From Amoebidium appalachense (lineage: Eukaryota > Ichthyosporea), in contig CAVNZM010000009.1 in NCBI GenBank assembly GCA_963693365.1, positions 1,426,001-1,490,000 on the forward strand: a stretch of 64,000 nt of DNA, given 5' to 3'. Below, piece after piece: positions 31,993 to 53,040 of this stretch (positions within the stretch are counted from its first letter, which is position 1; each line of letters starts with the position of its first letter). The notes beneath the pieces are model-generated. The model ran no database searches, had not been told where the DNA came from, and worked only from the letters and a program-made list of their open reading frames with translations. The translations under genes and the position numbers were made by a program.

Positions 31993-32025
<33 letters not shown>

Positions 32026-33228
32026 GGGTGTCGATAGGGGGAGGGAGGAGGGCGAGGCGAGGAGAGAGGGAGAGGGGGAGAGAGAGAGGGGGGGGGGGGG
32101 GGGGGGGAGAGAGAGAGAGAGTGTGTGTGTGTGTGCCACGTGTGTGTGCGCATTAAATTTGTGTATGTTTGTGTGTGTGTTTTAGAAAGGGGCGGGAGAA
32201 GGGGACGGGAATGTGGGAAAGGAGGAGGAAGGGGGGAAGAGAGGGGGGAAGGGGGAGGGCGGTGGCCGAGGGGGGAGGGGGGGGGGGGGGGAGGAGGCAA
32301 ATGTTACCGTTAAACCTACACTCGTGCTAGACAATTCACCATGGGGAGAAACAGTTCAACAGTGCAATGAAAAACCAGACCGTGGCACACACTGAAAATC
32401 ACAACTCGTACACCAATGCGAGTGTACACAACATGCAGAGGGTACATTCTTAGTGGAAGGCACCCCGTCACCCATCTTTCATGCATGCATGAGAACATGA
32501 GGCATCGTTCAATGGGAATAGAGTGAGGGTACGGGAGAGAAGGGGAAGGAGGGTAATGGGGGGGTGGGGGGATGTATGCATCAATAGGGGCGCGGGCGGA
32601 GGTTGGAAAGGAATAAATCACGACACACACACACACATACACACACACCGTGACGCACACATACACATGCACACACACGCGTGCGCATGCATGCTTGGGA
32701 AATAGAGCCTTTGGGGGGGGGGGGGGGGGGGGGGGGAGGGGGGGGGGGGCAGAAATAAAGAGTATGCAAGAAAAATCAAGACTGTTCAAAGGCAGAAAAG
32801 ATTCAGATGGTAGGATGCAGCAAATTTTATTTTGGCCCCGGGGCAAACGGGAGAGGCGAAGGGGGCGAGCGGAGATTTCTTTGCGGGGGTTGGGGGGAGG
32901 CGGGGGCGGGGAGTGAGGAGGGGGAGGAGAGGGAGAGGGGGGGGAGGGGGGGAGGGAGGGAGGGAGGGAGGGAGGGAGGGAGGGAGGGACACAGAGAGAA
33001 GAGGCCTGGGGGTGGGGGGGGAACTGAGAGAGTAGGAATCGGCGGGAAAGGGAGGGGGGGGGCACAGGGGGGAAGCTAAAAAGAAAAATGCTTTTGGAAG
33101 AGTGAAGAAGTGATTACAAGGTAAAAGACTCCCAAGCAGAGGCTAACGCAATGTGGTGTAAAGGTACCTATAACCCTTGGAGGCAGGGGGGAGGGTGTGT
33201 GTGTGTGTGTGTGGGGGGGGGGGGGGGA

Positions 33229-33350
33229 TCAAGTGTGTTACAGAGTGTGAAGTACGCAAGCATGAGGGACAACAGGATGGAGATTGCAGAGCATGCACCT
33301 GTACCAAGAGCATGCATTATAAACCAAGCCCATCCTCAGAAAAGGAGATC
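33229..33350 (-). repeat. Degenerate copy of the dispersed SINE-like element
   Basis: After poly-G, the order of blocks GTGTTACAGAGTGTGAAGTACGC, AACAGGATGGAGATTGC, GCATGCATTATAAACCAAGC and CCATCCTCAG matches the copy at 23938 with many substitutions. This suggests an older insertion. Confidence 0.6.
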
Positions 33351-33826
33351 CTTGGAAGAAACCAAGAAAGGAGAAACTAGTGGATATGCGACAGGTGGCA
33401 CTCAGCAGGTATAGAAAATAGTGGTGGATGTGTTTGAGTGCTCGCCTGCCTGCGCAGCACACGTGCGGATGAGGCGGGTTTGGAGAAAGGGGGTGTTTGG
33501 GAGGGAGAGGGGGGGGAGGGGGGGGGAGGGGGGGGGGGAAGGGGGGGGCGGGGAGAGGGGGGGGGGGGGAGGGGAGGAGGAGGAATTTGAGGGGAAACTG
33601 AAATACGACTGAAACACGAGCGAGAGATAGCAGAATGTGCAGAACGTCGTTCTCACTTTTTCCTTTGATGCGTAAAAGATTACGGCGCCGATGTGATGGC
33701 TATCTTTAGAACTTGTTTAATGTTTCCCCTCCTTTCCTTCCTTTTATCGTTCGAGGCTCAAAATCACATAGCCAGCCAAAAGTTGAGGAAGCTTAGTTGA
33801 CAGCGATGAGGAGTGCCCTCCCATAA

Positions 33827-33915
33827 AATGTGCGAAGTGGAGAAGTGACATGCAATTATGTGTGTAGAAAAATGTGCGAAGTGGAGAAGTTACATGCAAT
33901 TATGTGAGTAGATGA
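33827..33915. repeat. 44-bp tandem direct repeat, two copies
   Basis: The unit beginning AATGTGCGAAGTGGAGAAGT and ending CAATTATGTG-GTAGA is present twice with two or three substitutions. It lies in unique intergenic sequence. Confidence 0.9.
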
Positions 33916-34276
33916 AAGCTGAGTAACCCCCAACAAAAACGTGCGTAGACTGTAAGCTCTGTCCAGCTTACACAAACTAAGCCATAAAACACGTATATAC
34001 TCACTTTAATTTTCAGAGCACTACCCTAATCTTACTTATAACGGTAATAATTTCTGCCACAAAAGAAGAGGCTGTCCTCAACTTTCAGTCCTGTCAAAAA
34101 GTCTAAAAATGTATCCTCAGCTGAGCAATTTTCGGAGTGAATAGGCAAATTAAGTCATTAAAATGTTGACATCTGACGTCACTCAGTGGAGATCGGCAGC
34201 TCTTGTTGGGCATCTGACCTCAGCATAAAAACAACAAAAAAAGTAGGAATATGGCCGTCACAAGCATTGTGTGCCA

Positions 34277-34283
34277 TATAAAA
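34277..34283 (+). promoter_or_regulatory. TATA box candidate for the DUF547 gene
   Basis: TATAAAA lies about 400 nt before the DUF547 ATG. If used, the 5' leader (or a 5' UTR intron) would contain the long (CA)n array at 34399-34603. Confidence 0.3.
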
Positions 34284-34396
34284 CGCCTGTATTTGGTGGT
34301 GTTAGGAGGCCATACTTTGGGAGTCCTTCTCGTTACCTGCATGCACACACAGGGGGAGAGAGAGAGAACATCAGTACAATTGTGGACACAGGCATA

Positions 34397-34605
<209 letters not shown>

Positions 34606-34680
34606 ACACGCCCACACACACACACGAACACACGTTTACACGCAAGGATATAACTCCACACACACACACACTACACCAAC

Positions 34681-35391
34681 ATGAAGACGGTAGAACCCAT
34701 AGCCAGTGACTGCTTTGTGCAGCTCACAGACGAATACCTCGACAAGAACGGCTTCGTCAACTATGATGCACTCATGAGCCCCCCTGGGCTAGAATTACTA
34801 GGGAAAAACAAATACCACGTCGCTAATTCGAACGCTTCTAACCTGGGGTCGAAAAGCGCACAACTCGCATTCTACTGTAACGCGTATAACATGCTTTGTC
34901 TCATTTTAATGACCGAGAGGTTGCTTAAAGACCCAACCTACTCAAACGACAGTTTGTTGAACAGAGGGAAGTTCTTTAAGTGGGACTCTCATGTTGTCTG
35001 TGGCAAGACAATGACGTTGGGCTTGCTCGAAAACGACATCATTCGAAGTTATGGAGATCCAAGGATTCACTTTTTCATCAACTGTGCCAGTAAAAGTTGC
35101 CCGATACTGCGAAAAGATCTCCTTACCGAGGACAACGTGGACCAGATCTTGGAAGAGAGCACACGCAGTTTTGTGAATGAACAGGGAGGTGCACAATATG
35201 ATCCAGGCACAAATACGCTTGCCGTGTCAAAGATTTTCGACTGGTATGTGTCTGATTTCAAGAGTGCGGGTGGAGTGGTAAAGTTTGTGAAACGTTATCA
35301 CGTGGATGGCGAGAGAATAGGCGATAATGTGAAGTTGACAACGGTTGAGTATGAGTGGTGTGTAAACGGAAAGGTGACTAAGAAGAAGTGA
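34681..35391 (+). CDS. DUF547 domain protein, single exon (236 aa)
   Basis: A complete intronless frame runs from ATG 34681 to TGA 35391. It matches the DUF547 family by QLAFYCNAYNMLCLILMTE (about residues 60-78), DPRIHFFINCASKSCPILRK (about 121-140) and KIFDWYVSDF (about 180-189). DUF547 proteins are known from bacteria and plants, where the domain often sits alone or at the C-terminus of larger proteins; the biochemical role is not established. No signal peptide or membrane helix is seen, so a cytosolic protein is inferred. The protein is close to domain length, so it is probably complete. It is the only clearly intronless gene in an intron-rich window, which fits either recent bacterial origin or retroposition, though composition does not obviously set it apart. 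Confidence 0.9.
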   Translation: MKTVEPIASDCFVQLTDEYLDKNGFVNYDALMSPPGLELLGKNKYHVANSNASNLGSKSAQLAFYCNAYNMLCLILMTERLLKDPTYSNDSLLNRGKFFKWDSHVVCGKTMTLGLLENDIIRSYGDPRIHFFINCASKSCPILRKDLLTEDNVDQILEESTRSFVNEQGGAQYDPGTNTLAVSKIFDWYVSDFKSAGGVVKFVKRYHVDGERIGDNVKLTTVEYEWCVNGKVTKKK

Positions 35392-35408
35392 TTTAGGGAG
35401 CCCATGAT

Positions 35409-35414
35409 ATTAAA
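35409..35414 (+). terminator. Candidate polyadenylation signal (ATTAAA) for DUF547
   Basis: The common variant hexamer ATTAAA lies 17 nt after the stop codon of the DUF547 gene on the same strand. Confidence 0.35.
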
Positions 35415-35668
35415 TTGCGCAACCGTAAACTATTATGTTTAGACGTAAAGGGGGGGGAGGGGGGAGGGGGAGGGGGGGTTAAGGAGGAGGATGTGGTGGT
35501 GGTGGTGGTGGTGGGGTGGTGGGGGGGGAGGGGGGAGTGGGGGTAGTTAACGATACATAGCAGGTTGCTGTTAGACGTAACTCTGTCCATGGTGGTGTAG
35601 TGTTGTGGGGGTGGGGGTGACCTGGGATGGGAGGGGAGGGGGGAGGTGGAGGGGGGAGGGGGGTGGTC

Positions 35669-35699
<31 letters not shown>

Positions 35700-36073
35700 G
35701 GGGGGAGGACCATTATCTTCTTCTAATATAAGCTGTTTTTTCCTATGTCTCCTTCCCTTCAATGTAGGTGCGTGCGCCAAAGAGTTCGTTGTTTTTCTGG
35801 ATATATAAAAGGAGATACATAAAAGATAACGACAGCTTTTGCTGTAGCTATGTTGGATTCATCCTGGATCTCCCCCCCCCCCCCTCCCCCCCCCACCTCC
35901 CCCTTTCCCTCCGTCCACCCTCCCCCCTCCCCTCCTCCATCACCCGCCGCCCCCCTGCCCCACCCCCCGGGACCCAACCCCTACTTCTTACCACACTTCA
36001 TACACGACAACCCACCCCACACGCAAAGAAGGGAAGCGGACTGAGAGGGGGAACGGGTGAGGGGGAGGGAGAA

Positions 36074-36107
<34 letters not shown>

Positions 36108-36306
36108 GTAGTGAAGCAGCTTTTAGGGACTGAGTCGAGGCGGTGTGCCGGTGATCCCCCCGTCCCCTCTGTTTTTCTTGCCATTCAACCCTTAATCGAA
36201 GGAGTGCAGGAGGGCCAATTGAGTGGCCAGGGTACGTTTTTTTTTTTTTTTTTGTTTTTTTTGTTTTGTTTTGTTTTGTTTGGTTTTGTTCTGTGCCCCC
36301 TTCCTC

Positions 36307-36348
<42 letters not shown>

Positions 36349-36906
36349 AGGAGGGGGGAGGGGGGGGAGGGGGGAGGGGGGATAAAGAGGAACCTGGCAG
36401 GTCACACGAGACGAGCATTTCATGTGTGAAGGTTAGTGCCACCTATAGGGTTGCGATAGCGATGTGTACGTGTGTTCGAGTTATGGTTGTTGCAACACTT
36501 GCATGAAAGGACAGTAATGGTGGGGCCTGCAATTGCTCCCCGTGTTAAACCAGCCGGGTGACGCACTGTATTTTGTTTTTTGTTTTGTTTGTTTTTTTTT
36601 TTTGGGGGGGGGGGGGGAGGGGGAGAGGGGGGGGGGGGTTGCAGGGGGGAGGGGGGGGGGGGGGGGGGGGTTAGGGGGGCCTTCGAAAATTATGAAGGAA
36701 AAAAATGAGTCAGATCCTTTGGCTTCAACTGGGAACAAAGGCCCCGGGCCTGGGGGGCAGGCAGTATCTTGGAGCTGAGAGAGAGAGAGAGATGGTGAGC
36801 ATCAGAGAGAGAGTGTGTGTGACGGTGTGTGCTTGTGTATACGGGCGAGAGATTGTGAGTGTAGACGTGTTAGTGATCATAACACACTCCTTTTTTTTTT
36901 TTTTTT

Positions 36907-36951
<45 letters not shown>

Positions 36952-37683
36952 TCTAACTGTCACTAACACAAAGAGAGAGAGAAAAAGGGAACTTCTGAGA
37001 ATCAAGAGAAAGAGCTCGAGAGAACAAGAGACAGGGAGAATGGAGTGGGTTTATATTTTATAAGGAAGAGGCGAGATGATCATGAGTCAGGCATATCTGG
37101 TCGGGCGGGCAGGTGGGCGGGTGGCGACAGGGGGGGGGGGGGGGGGGGAGGAGGGGGGGGGGGGGGGGGATATAGGTAAGTAGTGATTGGCCCATGGAGC
37201 CACAGCAAATTTGGCAGGGGAAGGAAGGGTGGTTGGATTATACTACTTTTTTTGGCTGATCCTTGAAAGCACGAGAACACATCATTGTGTAAGGGGTCTT
37301 ATAAAAACGGTGCAGAAAGTTTCCAATGTTTGACTTGTTGATCATATATTCGGTATCAAAATATGATAGCCAGCTAACCGTATAACTGAAACAGCACTTA
37401 ATACGTGTTAGGTATACTGGTCCATCAGTCATATGCATAACTAATACTCCCACACCATCCATATGCGTAAGTTTACTGTGCCCAAAATTCGACAGATTGC
37501 ATGGGGATCCTGTGAACTGGCTTATCAATAATAGATGATGTCGTTAACTCTAAACTATACTAAATAATAGAATGGCCTGTGCCTAAATATTAAGCCCGCA
37601 AAATCAATTACAATAACCCCAACCATTTAGTATGACACAGTATATAAAAATCATATAAAATCACACACACCCTTCACCGCCCA
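35415..37683. other. Low-complexity spacer between convergent genes
   Basis: It lies between the 3' ends of DUF547 (+) and the MFS gene (-). It contains poly-G, poly-C and poly-T blocks (35449-35540, 35683-35705, 35871-35945, 36077-36108, 36237-36400, 36604-36672, 36890-36950, 37130-37170) and AT-rich unique sequence at 37200-37680. No gene was recognised. Confidence 0.65.
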
Positions 37684-40086
37684 CTAGTACGGTTCAGGCC
37701 TAATAGTCGCCATAACAACCCTACCACGGCAATGCCCCACGTACGACCCAGCAATCACGCAAGCACCCAAAAACGACATTGCAGTAACAAAAATAGCCGG
37801 CCCATAGATGAAATTATTCGCTATCGCAGTAACCGTCATAGGCCCCAACCCTCCAAACAGCATCATAGATGTGTGATATGCGACGAATCCGGACGCACGC
37901 GCATGTGTGGGAAACATCTCAGCCATCCACAACCCAAGAACCGCGTTGCCGCTTGTTGCTCTAGCAACACCCAGAAGTATCACACAGACATAACACACTA
38001 CCGCGTTATAGCGATATGCCGTAATAACCACCCACAAAAGGAGAACAAGAGGGACAGTAAAAGCGGAACCCACCATTTCCACCCATCCCACCCCTTGTAT
38101 ATCCACAATCACACCTAAAAATATCCCGGTGATAGCAGATGCAACGGTTGACATAGATGCTCCCCACAGAGCGAGATCTGGGGAGGCACTACCATATGTG
38201 CGTGTGAAAGTAACCACCCACGGACCACCAATATACACACACACACCACTGATAGATGTGGAGAGAAAAAGGATAAGTAGCTGGACGGGGTTGTTTCGGC
38301 AGACTTCCAAAAATGGCATTATCGGGTATGCCTCCGAGATCGACGACGGCTGATCGTGCGAAATTTCGATTCCGACTCTGGGTTTTGTGTTGAACTCCTC
38401 CTTGCGGACAGAGGAGATGGGTTCAAGCAACTGCGTGTCACTTTCCTGTGTTTTTGTGATCCGATTTTCCTCATCAACGGCCAAATCCAACTGATGCTGC
38501 TCGAAAACCACGGTTTCTTTCAGTGACGCACGACCGTAAAACCCAATTACACCGGGAACTATGCTTACAATAAACGGAATTCTCCAACCCCACACCATCA
38601 TCTGGTCGGGTGTAAGTGCCGAAGTTAAGATTGCTGCTATTGCCGAGGCCACCATCCCCCCCGCATATGCACCAAAACTATTCATCGCAGCGAGAAAACC
38701 CAACATTTGAACTCGATCACTCTCGGCCAAATGCGTGCTCAGAGGCCCCACCTCCCCTCCACAGCAAAAACCCTGCACACCGCGCAAAAGAAGAAACAAA
38801 ACCATCCCAACCTGTGCCACTGTCCCCTCGCAACATGTGACAGAGGGACACAAACCCTGCCCTACAGTAGCAATAATCATACCCAAAAGTGAAGATAAAA
38901 GCGCGATTCTGCGCCCTTTCGTATCGGCCAACCATCCGAAAAAAATAGCGCCCAATGGTCGGAGAACGAACGGGAGGGCAAATGCAGCCCATGTGGCCGT
39001 GCTGTTGCCGTGGAAGAAATTGACGTCGATCTGGGCAGCAACATAACCATATACGTTGAACTCGTACCTGAAGGGAGGGTAGGATGTCAGGGGGCGGAAA
39101 TTATGGTTTATAAGTCACTAAGTTATTCATTTGCTTTAGTGCCATTAGGGATGTGGTTGTCAGAAGGTAGGCGGAGCTGGGAGAGGCAATGGGTGTGTGC
39201 TGGTATATACGGATAAAGAGGTAGAGGTGTTTACAGTGCTCACAGGCTCTCATAATCTTCATACTTGGGTGTGTGTGTGTGTGGGAGGGGGGGGGGGGGG
39301 GGGGGGGAGGTGGAAAAGCAAGAGGGGAAATAGTTGTGGCACCCGGCGCTACCTCTCCCCTCTCCCTCCCCCTCCCCCTCCCCCCCCCCTTCCCCCCTCC
39401 CCACCCCCGCTTCCCCCAGGCACACAGAATTATTTCCCCCCCCCCACACACACTCCTTTCAAAGCTATCTCTCTTTCTATAAGGAAAGAAAAAAAGCAAT
39501 CAAGAATAAGAACAAACAGACCCAGAAGTAGGCGAAAACAGAACATTACACTTCCCCACCAATGCTACCCAAGAAAATATACTAATATAGTCACAGGTAA
39601 CGTTGCCCCGTCCCCCCCTCTCCCTCCCCCCCCCCCCCCCCCCCCCCCCCTCCCCCCGCGGCCGAGAGAACACCTTTCACCCCTTCCACACAACACTTAA
39701 ACACAATCGAACGGTAAAGATAGGTCGTCGTGTGCACAAAATATCACAAAGGCAATGAGCTATCGGATCTTTGCACAATAAGTAGCCATGAGGTTTATAT
39801 ATGCGTGTGTACCTCACAGAAAAGTGGTATGCTAAGGGGCACATAATAGGCAACAACAAAAAATAAAAAAATAAAAATGAGAACCACTCAAACATATGTA
39901 CACGCAATCTTCTCAGTGCAACACGGCTCACATCGCCAACTCAACCACCCACCACTCTATGACGTTGCCGAGCATAGCAAACCACAGCTCCCCCACCAGC
40001 CGCACAGCGTGCTGCCAGTATTTGTCAGGGAGTACCCATGGTCTGCGGCCCATCCAAAGGGCCCCAAAGCTCGGTGGTGGCACCAT
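37684..40086 (-). CDS. MFS transporter, metabolite:H+ symporter (ProP-like) type, two exons (505 aa)
   Basis: Exon 1 is 40086-39953 and exon 2 is 39067-37684 (stop TAG). They join in phase to give GNVIEWYEFNVYGYVA, the typical start of MHS/ProP-type carriers. Other family marks are the loop 2-3 motif GWLADTKGRRIAL, the TM4 motif LLRGVQGFCCGGEVG, a WGWRIPFIVSIVPG stretch, and in the C-terminal half EMFPTHARASG, the counterpart of the second GRR-like loop. About 12 hydrophobic segments are visible, with an acidic-polar central loop (near residues 215-260). By family it should move small organic solutes such as betaine, proline or dicarboxylates with protons across a membrane; substrate and membrane are unknown. 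ATG 40086 has a strong context (AACATGG). The family is far better known in bacteria than in eukaryotes, so horizontal origin followed by intron gain is plausible. Confidence 0.9.
39279..39657. repeat. Homopolymer and (GT)n cluster in the MFS intron
   Basis: The single 885-bp intron of the transporter holds a (GT)n/poly-G block at 39269-39309 and pyrimidine-rich blocks at 39353-39416 and 39611-39657. Confidence 0.85.
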
Positions 40087-41613
40087 GTTGATGTGACCAC
40101 CGGTAAGCACAAACGAGACAAATTGATTGATGTAGAGATGAGCAGTTAAAAAGAATGGTAACGAAAGTTAAGTTTGGGCAATATTTTCAGATTTTAACGG
40201 CCACTTCAGAAGGCAGTTGGTGCCTCAGCGGTTTGGGTTGAGAAGAAACGTGATGGGGTACTGGTGTGCGGAGTGATAGAGCGTGTACACTGTGAAGGAT
40301 TGAAAACGGTGTGCGTTTCCGAGTAGCCGAATCCGGGCAGCAGAAAAGTTGCGCGTGCTTAGCACAGTGTTTGTGGGGCTATGTTCAAGTGATACTTATG
40401 CACGATCACCACCATAATGCACACGATCTCAAAGATGGCACAGCAATTGTGTGCTGAATTCGAATGATGTTCATAGGTGCCAAGTCTGCAACGTGCTCCA
40501 CCTCTCAATTTACTTGTTGTAAGTGAAGGAGCCTCAAGAAAAAATACAGTTGTCCTGCACTTTTGGTGGTGGTATCTTGTACCACACCTCAAGTTTGCAC
40601 AGTACCACAAACTAGAAGCGACATATTATTAGCACACCTGTCACTGAAAGCCTTCGGATGCGCAAGTGAAGAGTGTGAAGGCCCTTTGAAGCGGGTGATC
40701 GTATTTAGAAACTCCGGAGTTGGAAAGTCTTCGCGGAGTAACCATATTTGGGAAAGATCTAACGTGTTGATTGGATGACATTTTTGAATACCTAATGAGC
40801 AACCATTCAGACGTGCAGTTTGATAGATTCCTTCCGATCCTCCAATCAAGTCGACTTTTCGCATCTATTTGTTGAATCCCTTTGGATCACTTGTGCTGGG
40901 GCGGAATATAAAAATAACTTTTGCTCGTGAGAAAATAATAGCTTGCATACCTTTACATACCCATTTAAAATACTATGTTACGCATATTACCGTGTTACTA
41001 TGCAAAAATCACCTTAAAACATAGCCACTGATATATGCTATATAGTTGGGAACTGTGTTTATGGTTTTAATACTAGATTAAATCATAATTTAAATGGTGT
41101 AACTGGAATTTGGAAAATCGAAAAATCTCTTCGAAAACGGTGCGCGCCCCATCAGGAAGGTTTGGGAGTCCGGCAGCAAGGCTCACACAGACAGAGGGGG
41201 GGCTTCCCGCCGCAACGGCAACAATCGAAACGTTCGTGTACATTTCGTGTACAGTTGTTGTAGGTCGTCTGTGTGAAATTATTGAATCCATAGTCCATCC
41301 CTTTTATATCTCTTAGAATCCCTCCAAATCACATTTACTTGCATAGCAATTAGCCTGATTACCCACACATTTACCTGACTTTTTATTGTCAATACAAGCA
41401 ACCGCGTTTCTCACTTTCAGGAAAGGGCGAGCGCCAGCGAAACGAATTTCATAGGGCAAAGTCATATTTCACCTCATAACACTACACGTAGAGTAGACAA
41501 GATAGTGTGTTTGTTTTCCTTTTGATATCTTCTTCCATCCAAAAGTATCGCTCGAAACTGCAGCCTTCGCCCACGTTACCTGCGGCCCACCTTCCTTCGT
41601 TATAGCTGCCACA
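40087..41613. other. Divergent spacer between the MFS gene and RNF220
   Basis: Mostly unique sequence without long simple repeats, which is unusual here. It should contain both divergent promoters. Open frames near 40359-40864 and 41073-41316 overlap on both strands and show no conserved motif. Confidence 0.5.
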
Positions 41614-50673
<9,060 letters not shown>

Positions 50674-50718
50674 GCATGGATGCTTTGGCCACGTGGAAAA
50701 CCTGCTGCAAACTTCCCG

Positions 50719-50764
50719 CTTCTCATCGTGTATGCGTACTTCGTACTGTGTTCCGCATTCAAAC
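50719..50764 (+). repeat. Dispersed-repeat fragment directly after RNF220
   Basis: CTTCTCATCGTGTATGCGTA, CTTCGTACTGTGTTCCGCAT and TCAAA followed by poly-C are an almost exact reverse complement of the first 45 bases of the copy at 12051. This supports poly-C as the element's 3' end. Confidence 0.8.
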
Positions 50765-50831
50765 CCCCCCCTCCCCCCACCCACCCACCCACAACCACAC
50801 ATGCACACATACGCACGCAGTGCCACGCACG

Positions 50832-50871
<40 letters not shown>

Positions 50872-52860
50872 GCCACCACCACCACCCAGGAGCCACTGGA
50901 CGCGAAGCTTCCTTCACCCGTTTTGGATCCCTCTCCCTCCTCCTCCTTCACCACAAACCCCCCCCCCCTCCAACACACACACGCACACACACACACTGAC
51001 CCCTTTGTGTCAGCTCCCTCTCGTGGACTATTTTTTTTTCTACATCCCTCCCTCGTCCTCCTGCCATACGCTTTCTCTAAAGCAAACATACGCACACATC
51101 CCCCCTCCCCTTCCCCCGACCCCCCCCACACACACCCCATTTTTTTTTACATAGTAACTACCACGGACACATCAACATAAGAGCAAATAGACAGTGCTGT
51201 TTGATGCTACCCACACATTATAGTTCTTTATGCAGTGCCAGACACCATCGTTTATCTCGATGGTGAGCATGTGCTCTTGCAGCTCGTTTTCTTTTTGTAA
51301 TCATCGCTGACTTTCTTGGTAATGGTGAGGGAGGGGAAGGGGGGAAGGGGGGGGGGGGGGGGGGGGGGGGCAAGTGTTGCACTTTTGTTTCCTTAGTTGA
51401 AAGAGCAGGAAATACGAAGACGGTAGGATTCCAAACTGTTTCACCTGCAACCACAGTGTGAGGAATCTAATTTAAATGATAGTCGAATGCAACTTGGTTG
51501 ACACCAATTTTTTTCCTCTCTTGAATGACCTAGCCCAGACCGGCCCTTGCAATAGATGAATGGGCAATATCTAACTTAGAGTATCATGTGAATATTGTGC
51601 GCATGTCAGATGTATCGTAGAAGACCCACATAAATCACAGCAAGCAGGACACGTTCTAAACTTTAATAATAGAAGGAAGCGAACAAAATAAGATGTGACT
51701 CGGTGCATTGCCAAGAGACCAGGTTCTTGGCCTTTGGAATTCTTAAATGTGTGTGTATGTACACGAAGTTCAACCCATGTGTTTGTGTATACGTACTTGC
51801 ATTTGTGTTGTTTGGACCCTTAATTCTTCCGCGGGGGAGGGGGGGGGGGGGGGGGGGAGGGGGGGGGAGACGGCTAGCTAGGTATTCAGGAGGCCTAGGG
51901 AGGAAGGGGGGGGGGGGGGGACTAGGTAGTCGGGACGAAGGCGGGGGGGGGGGGGGGGGGGGGGGGGGGAGGGGTGGACGCGGTGTACTGAGGTGGAGGA
52001 GGGCAAGACTTGCTATCGTGCCAACGTCGGCACTGACGTCCATGCCATTGAATCATCATCTACAATCTGACATTGATGCCCAGCTGCATGGCCCACCACA
52101 TCGATTATGTGACGTAGTCACCCCCTCAGGAGTCAGGAGGGCATGCGTGCCGGGCCCGGACGGCGGACGATCGGAGTCGACGTCGGGACTCGGGCCGGAG
52201 GACCGGTACCAAATTGGAAGCTGCATGCATTTCGCTGCTTTCTATTGTAGAAACCCTACATATTGTTTGTTGAAGTGAATATGAAACATCAAAGACAACA
52301 AAAACTCAGAAAATATATAGCATTCTATTATTAGTCAAGATAGTTCTATTTTGCCCAAGCCTAGCCAAGCCTTCTAGAACTTCGAAAGAATTAGCACTTT
52401 CTCGGGCACGTGCATGCCGGAGCGCACCGAAACGGCAGCAACCTGTCCTTTTTCAGCGGGCTTGACAGCGATTGGTGGCTTATAACAATCTAGAACCAAT
52501 GAAGTTGCAGGGTGCTGAAAAGTTACTTAGTTTGGTTATTTTTCAAGTCCGCCTGGTATTTGCAAAGCTGATTGGGTGGCTTTTTTGTGGAGGAGGGTTC
52601 TATAGCGAGTGGTGCGAATTTTATGGTAGCGGTGTAAGTAATCAGCCAAAGAGACAGCATTATAATGTGGCAGTGTGTTAAATTCTTATATGTTTGTTAA
52701 AACTATAATGCTGTAGCTTTCTACATTTTTAGTCTGATTAATCTATGTTTTCTGGCTATTCACTTTCCAAATTTGCAGTAAAATGTCTTATTGAACCCCC
52801 CTGTACGTGCACCGCGTGGCTTCGATGTCATTCTGTGAATTTCTGAGATTCAATCTACGA
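50765..52860. other. Spacer between RNF220 and flavohemoglobin
   Basis: Simple repeats occupy 50765-51155 (C-rich and CA) and poly-G blocks lie at 51332-51371 and 51840-51975. Unique sequence follows, including a GC-rich patch at 52120-52210. A minus-strand frame near 51190-51300 looks faintly protein-like but has no supported exon model. Confidence 0.55.
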
Positions 52861-52908
52861 CCAATCAAAACGCGCCCCAAAATTATTTTGCTTTCAACGG
52901 GTATATAA
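52861..52908 (+). promoter_or_regulatory. Flavohemoglobin promoter: CCAAT and TATA boxes
   Basis: CCAAT at 52861-52865 and TATATAA at 52902-52908 are spaced about 37 nt apart and lie on the coding strand. The TATA box would place the start site near 52935, giving a leader of about 105 nt before ATG 53041. This is the most convincing promoter arrangement in the window. Confidence 0.6.
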
Positions 52909-53040
52909 ACCGCCAATGACACACAACGTTAGCATTCAGTCTGTGTGTTGCCACGGTTGATTCTCTCGACGTCTAAACTCTCCTTGTTTACACACATCGT
53001 TGCCCCTTTTTACAATAACTTGAACGAGCGTAAAGTCAAC

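Larger units (their letters stand above)
31900..34276. other. Repeat-rich spacer without a recognised gene
   Basis: It holds GA-rich and poly-G blocks (31993-32120, 32713-32748, 32869-33062, 33500-33580), a (GGGA)n run near 32950-32988 and a CA-rich patch (32620-32690). A degenerate dispersed-repeat copy (33229-33350) and a 44-bp direct repeat (33827-33915) are also present. No conserved protein was seen. Confidence 0.6.

Noticed and set aside
40359-40864. Overlapping frames on both strands in the RNF220/MFS spacer
   Set aside because: Neither strand shows a conserved motif or splice structure.
51190-51300. Minus-strand piece reading ELQEHMLTIEINDGVWHC
   Set aside because: Looks protein-like, but no acceptor or upstream exon in phase could be found, so it is not reported as a gene.
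52030-52278. GC-rich open frame before flavohemoglobin
   Set aside because: Begins in poly-G low complexity and has no conserved motif; upstream of a good promoter, so probably non-coding.
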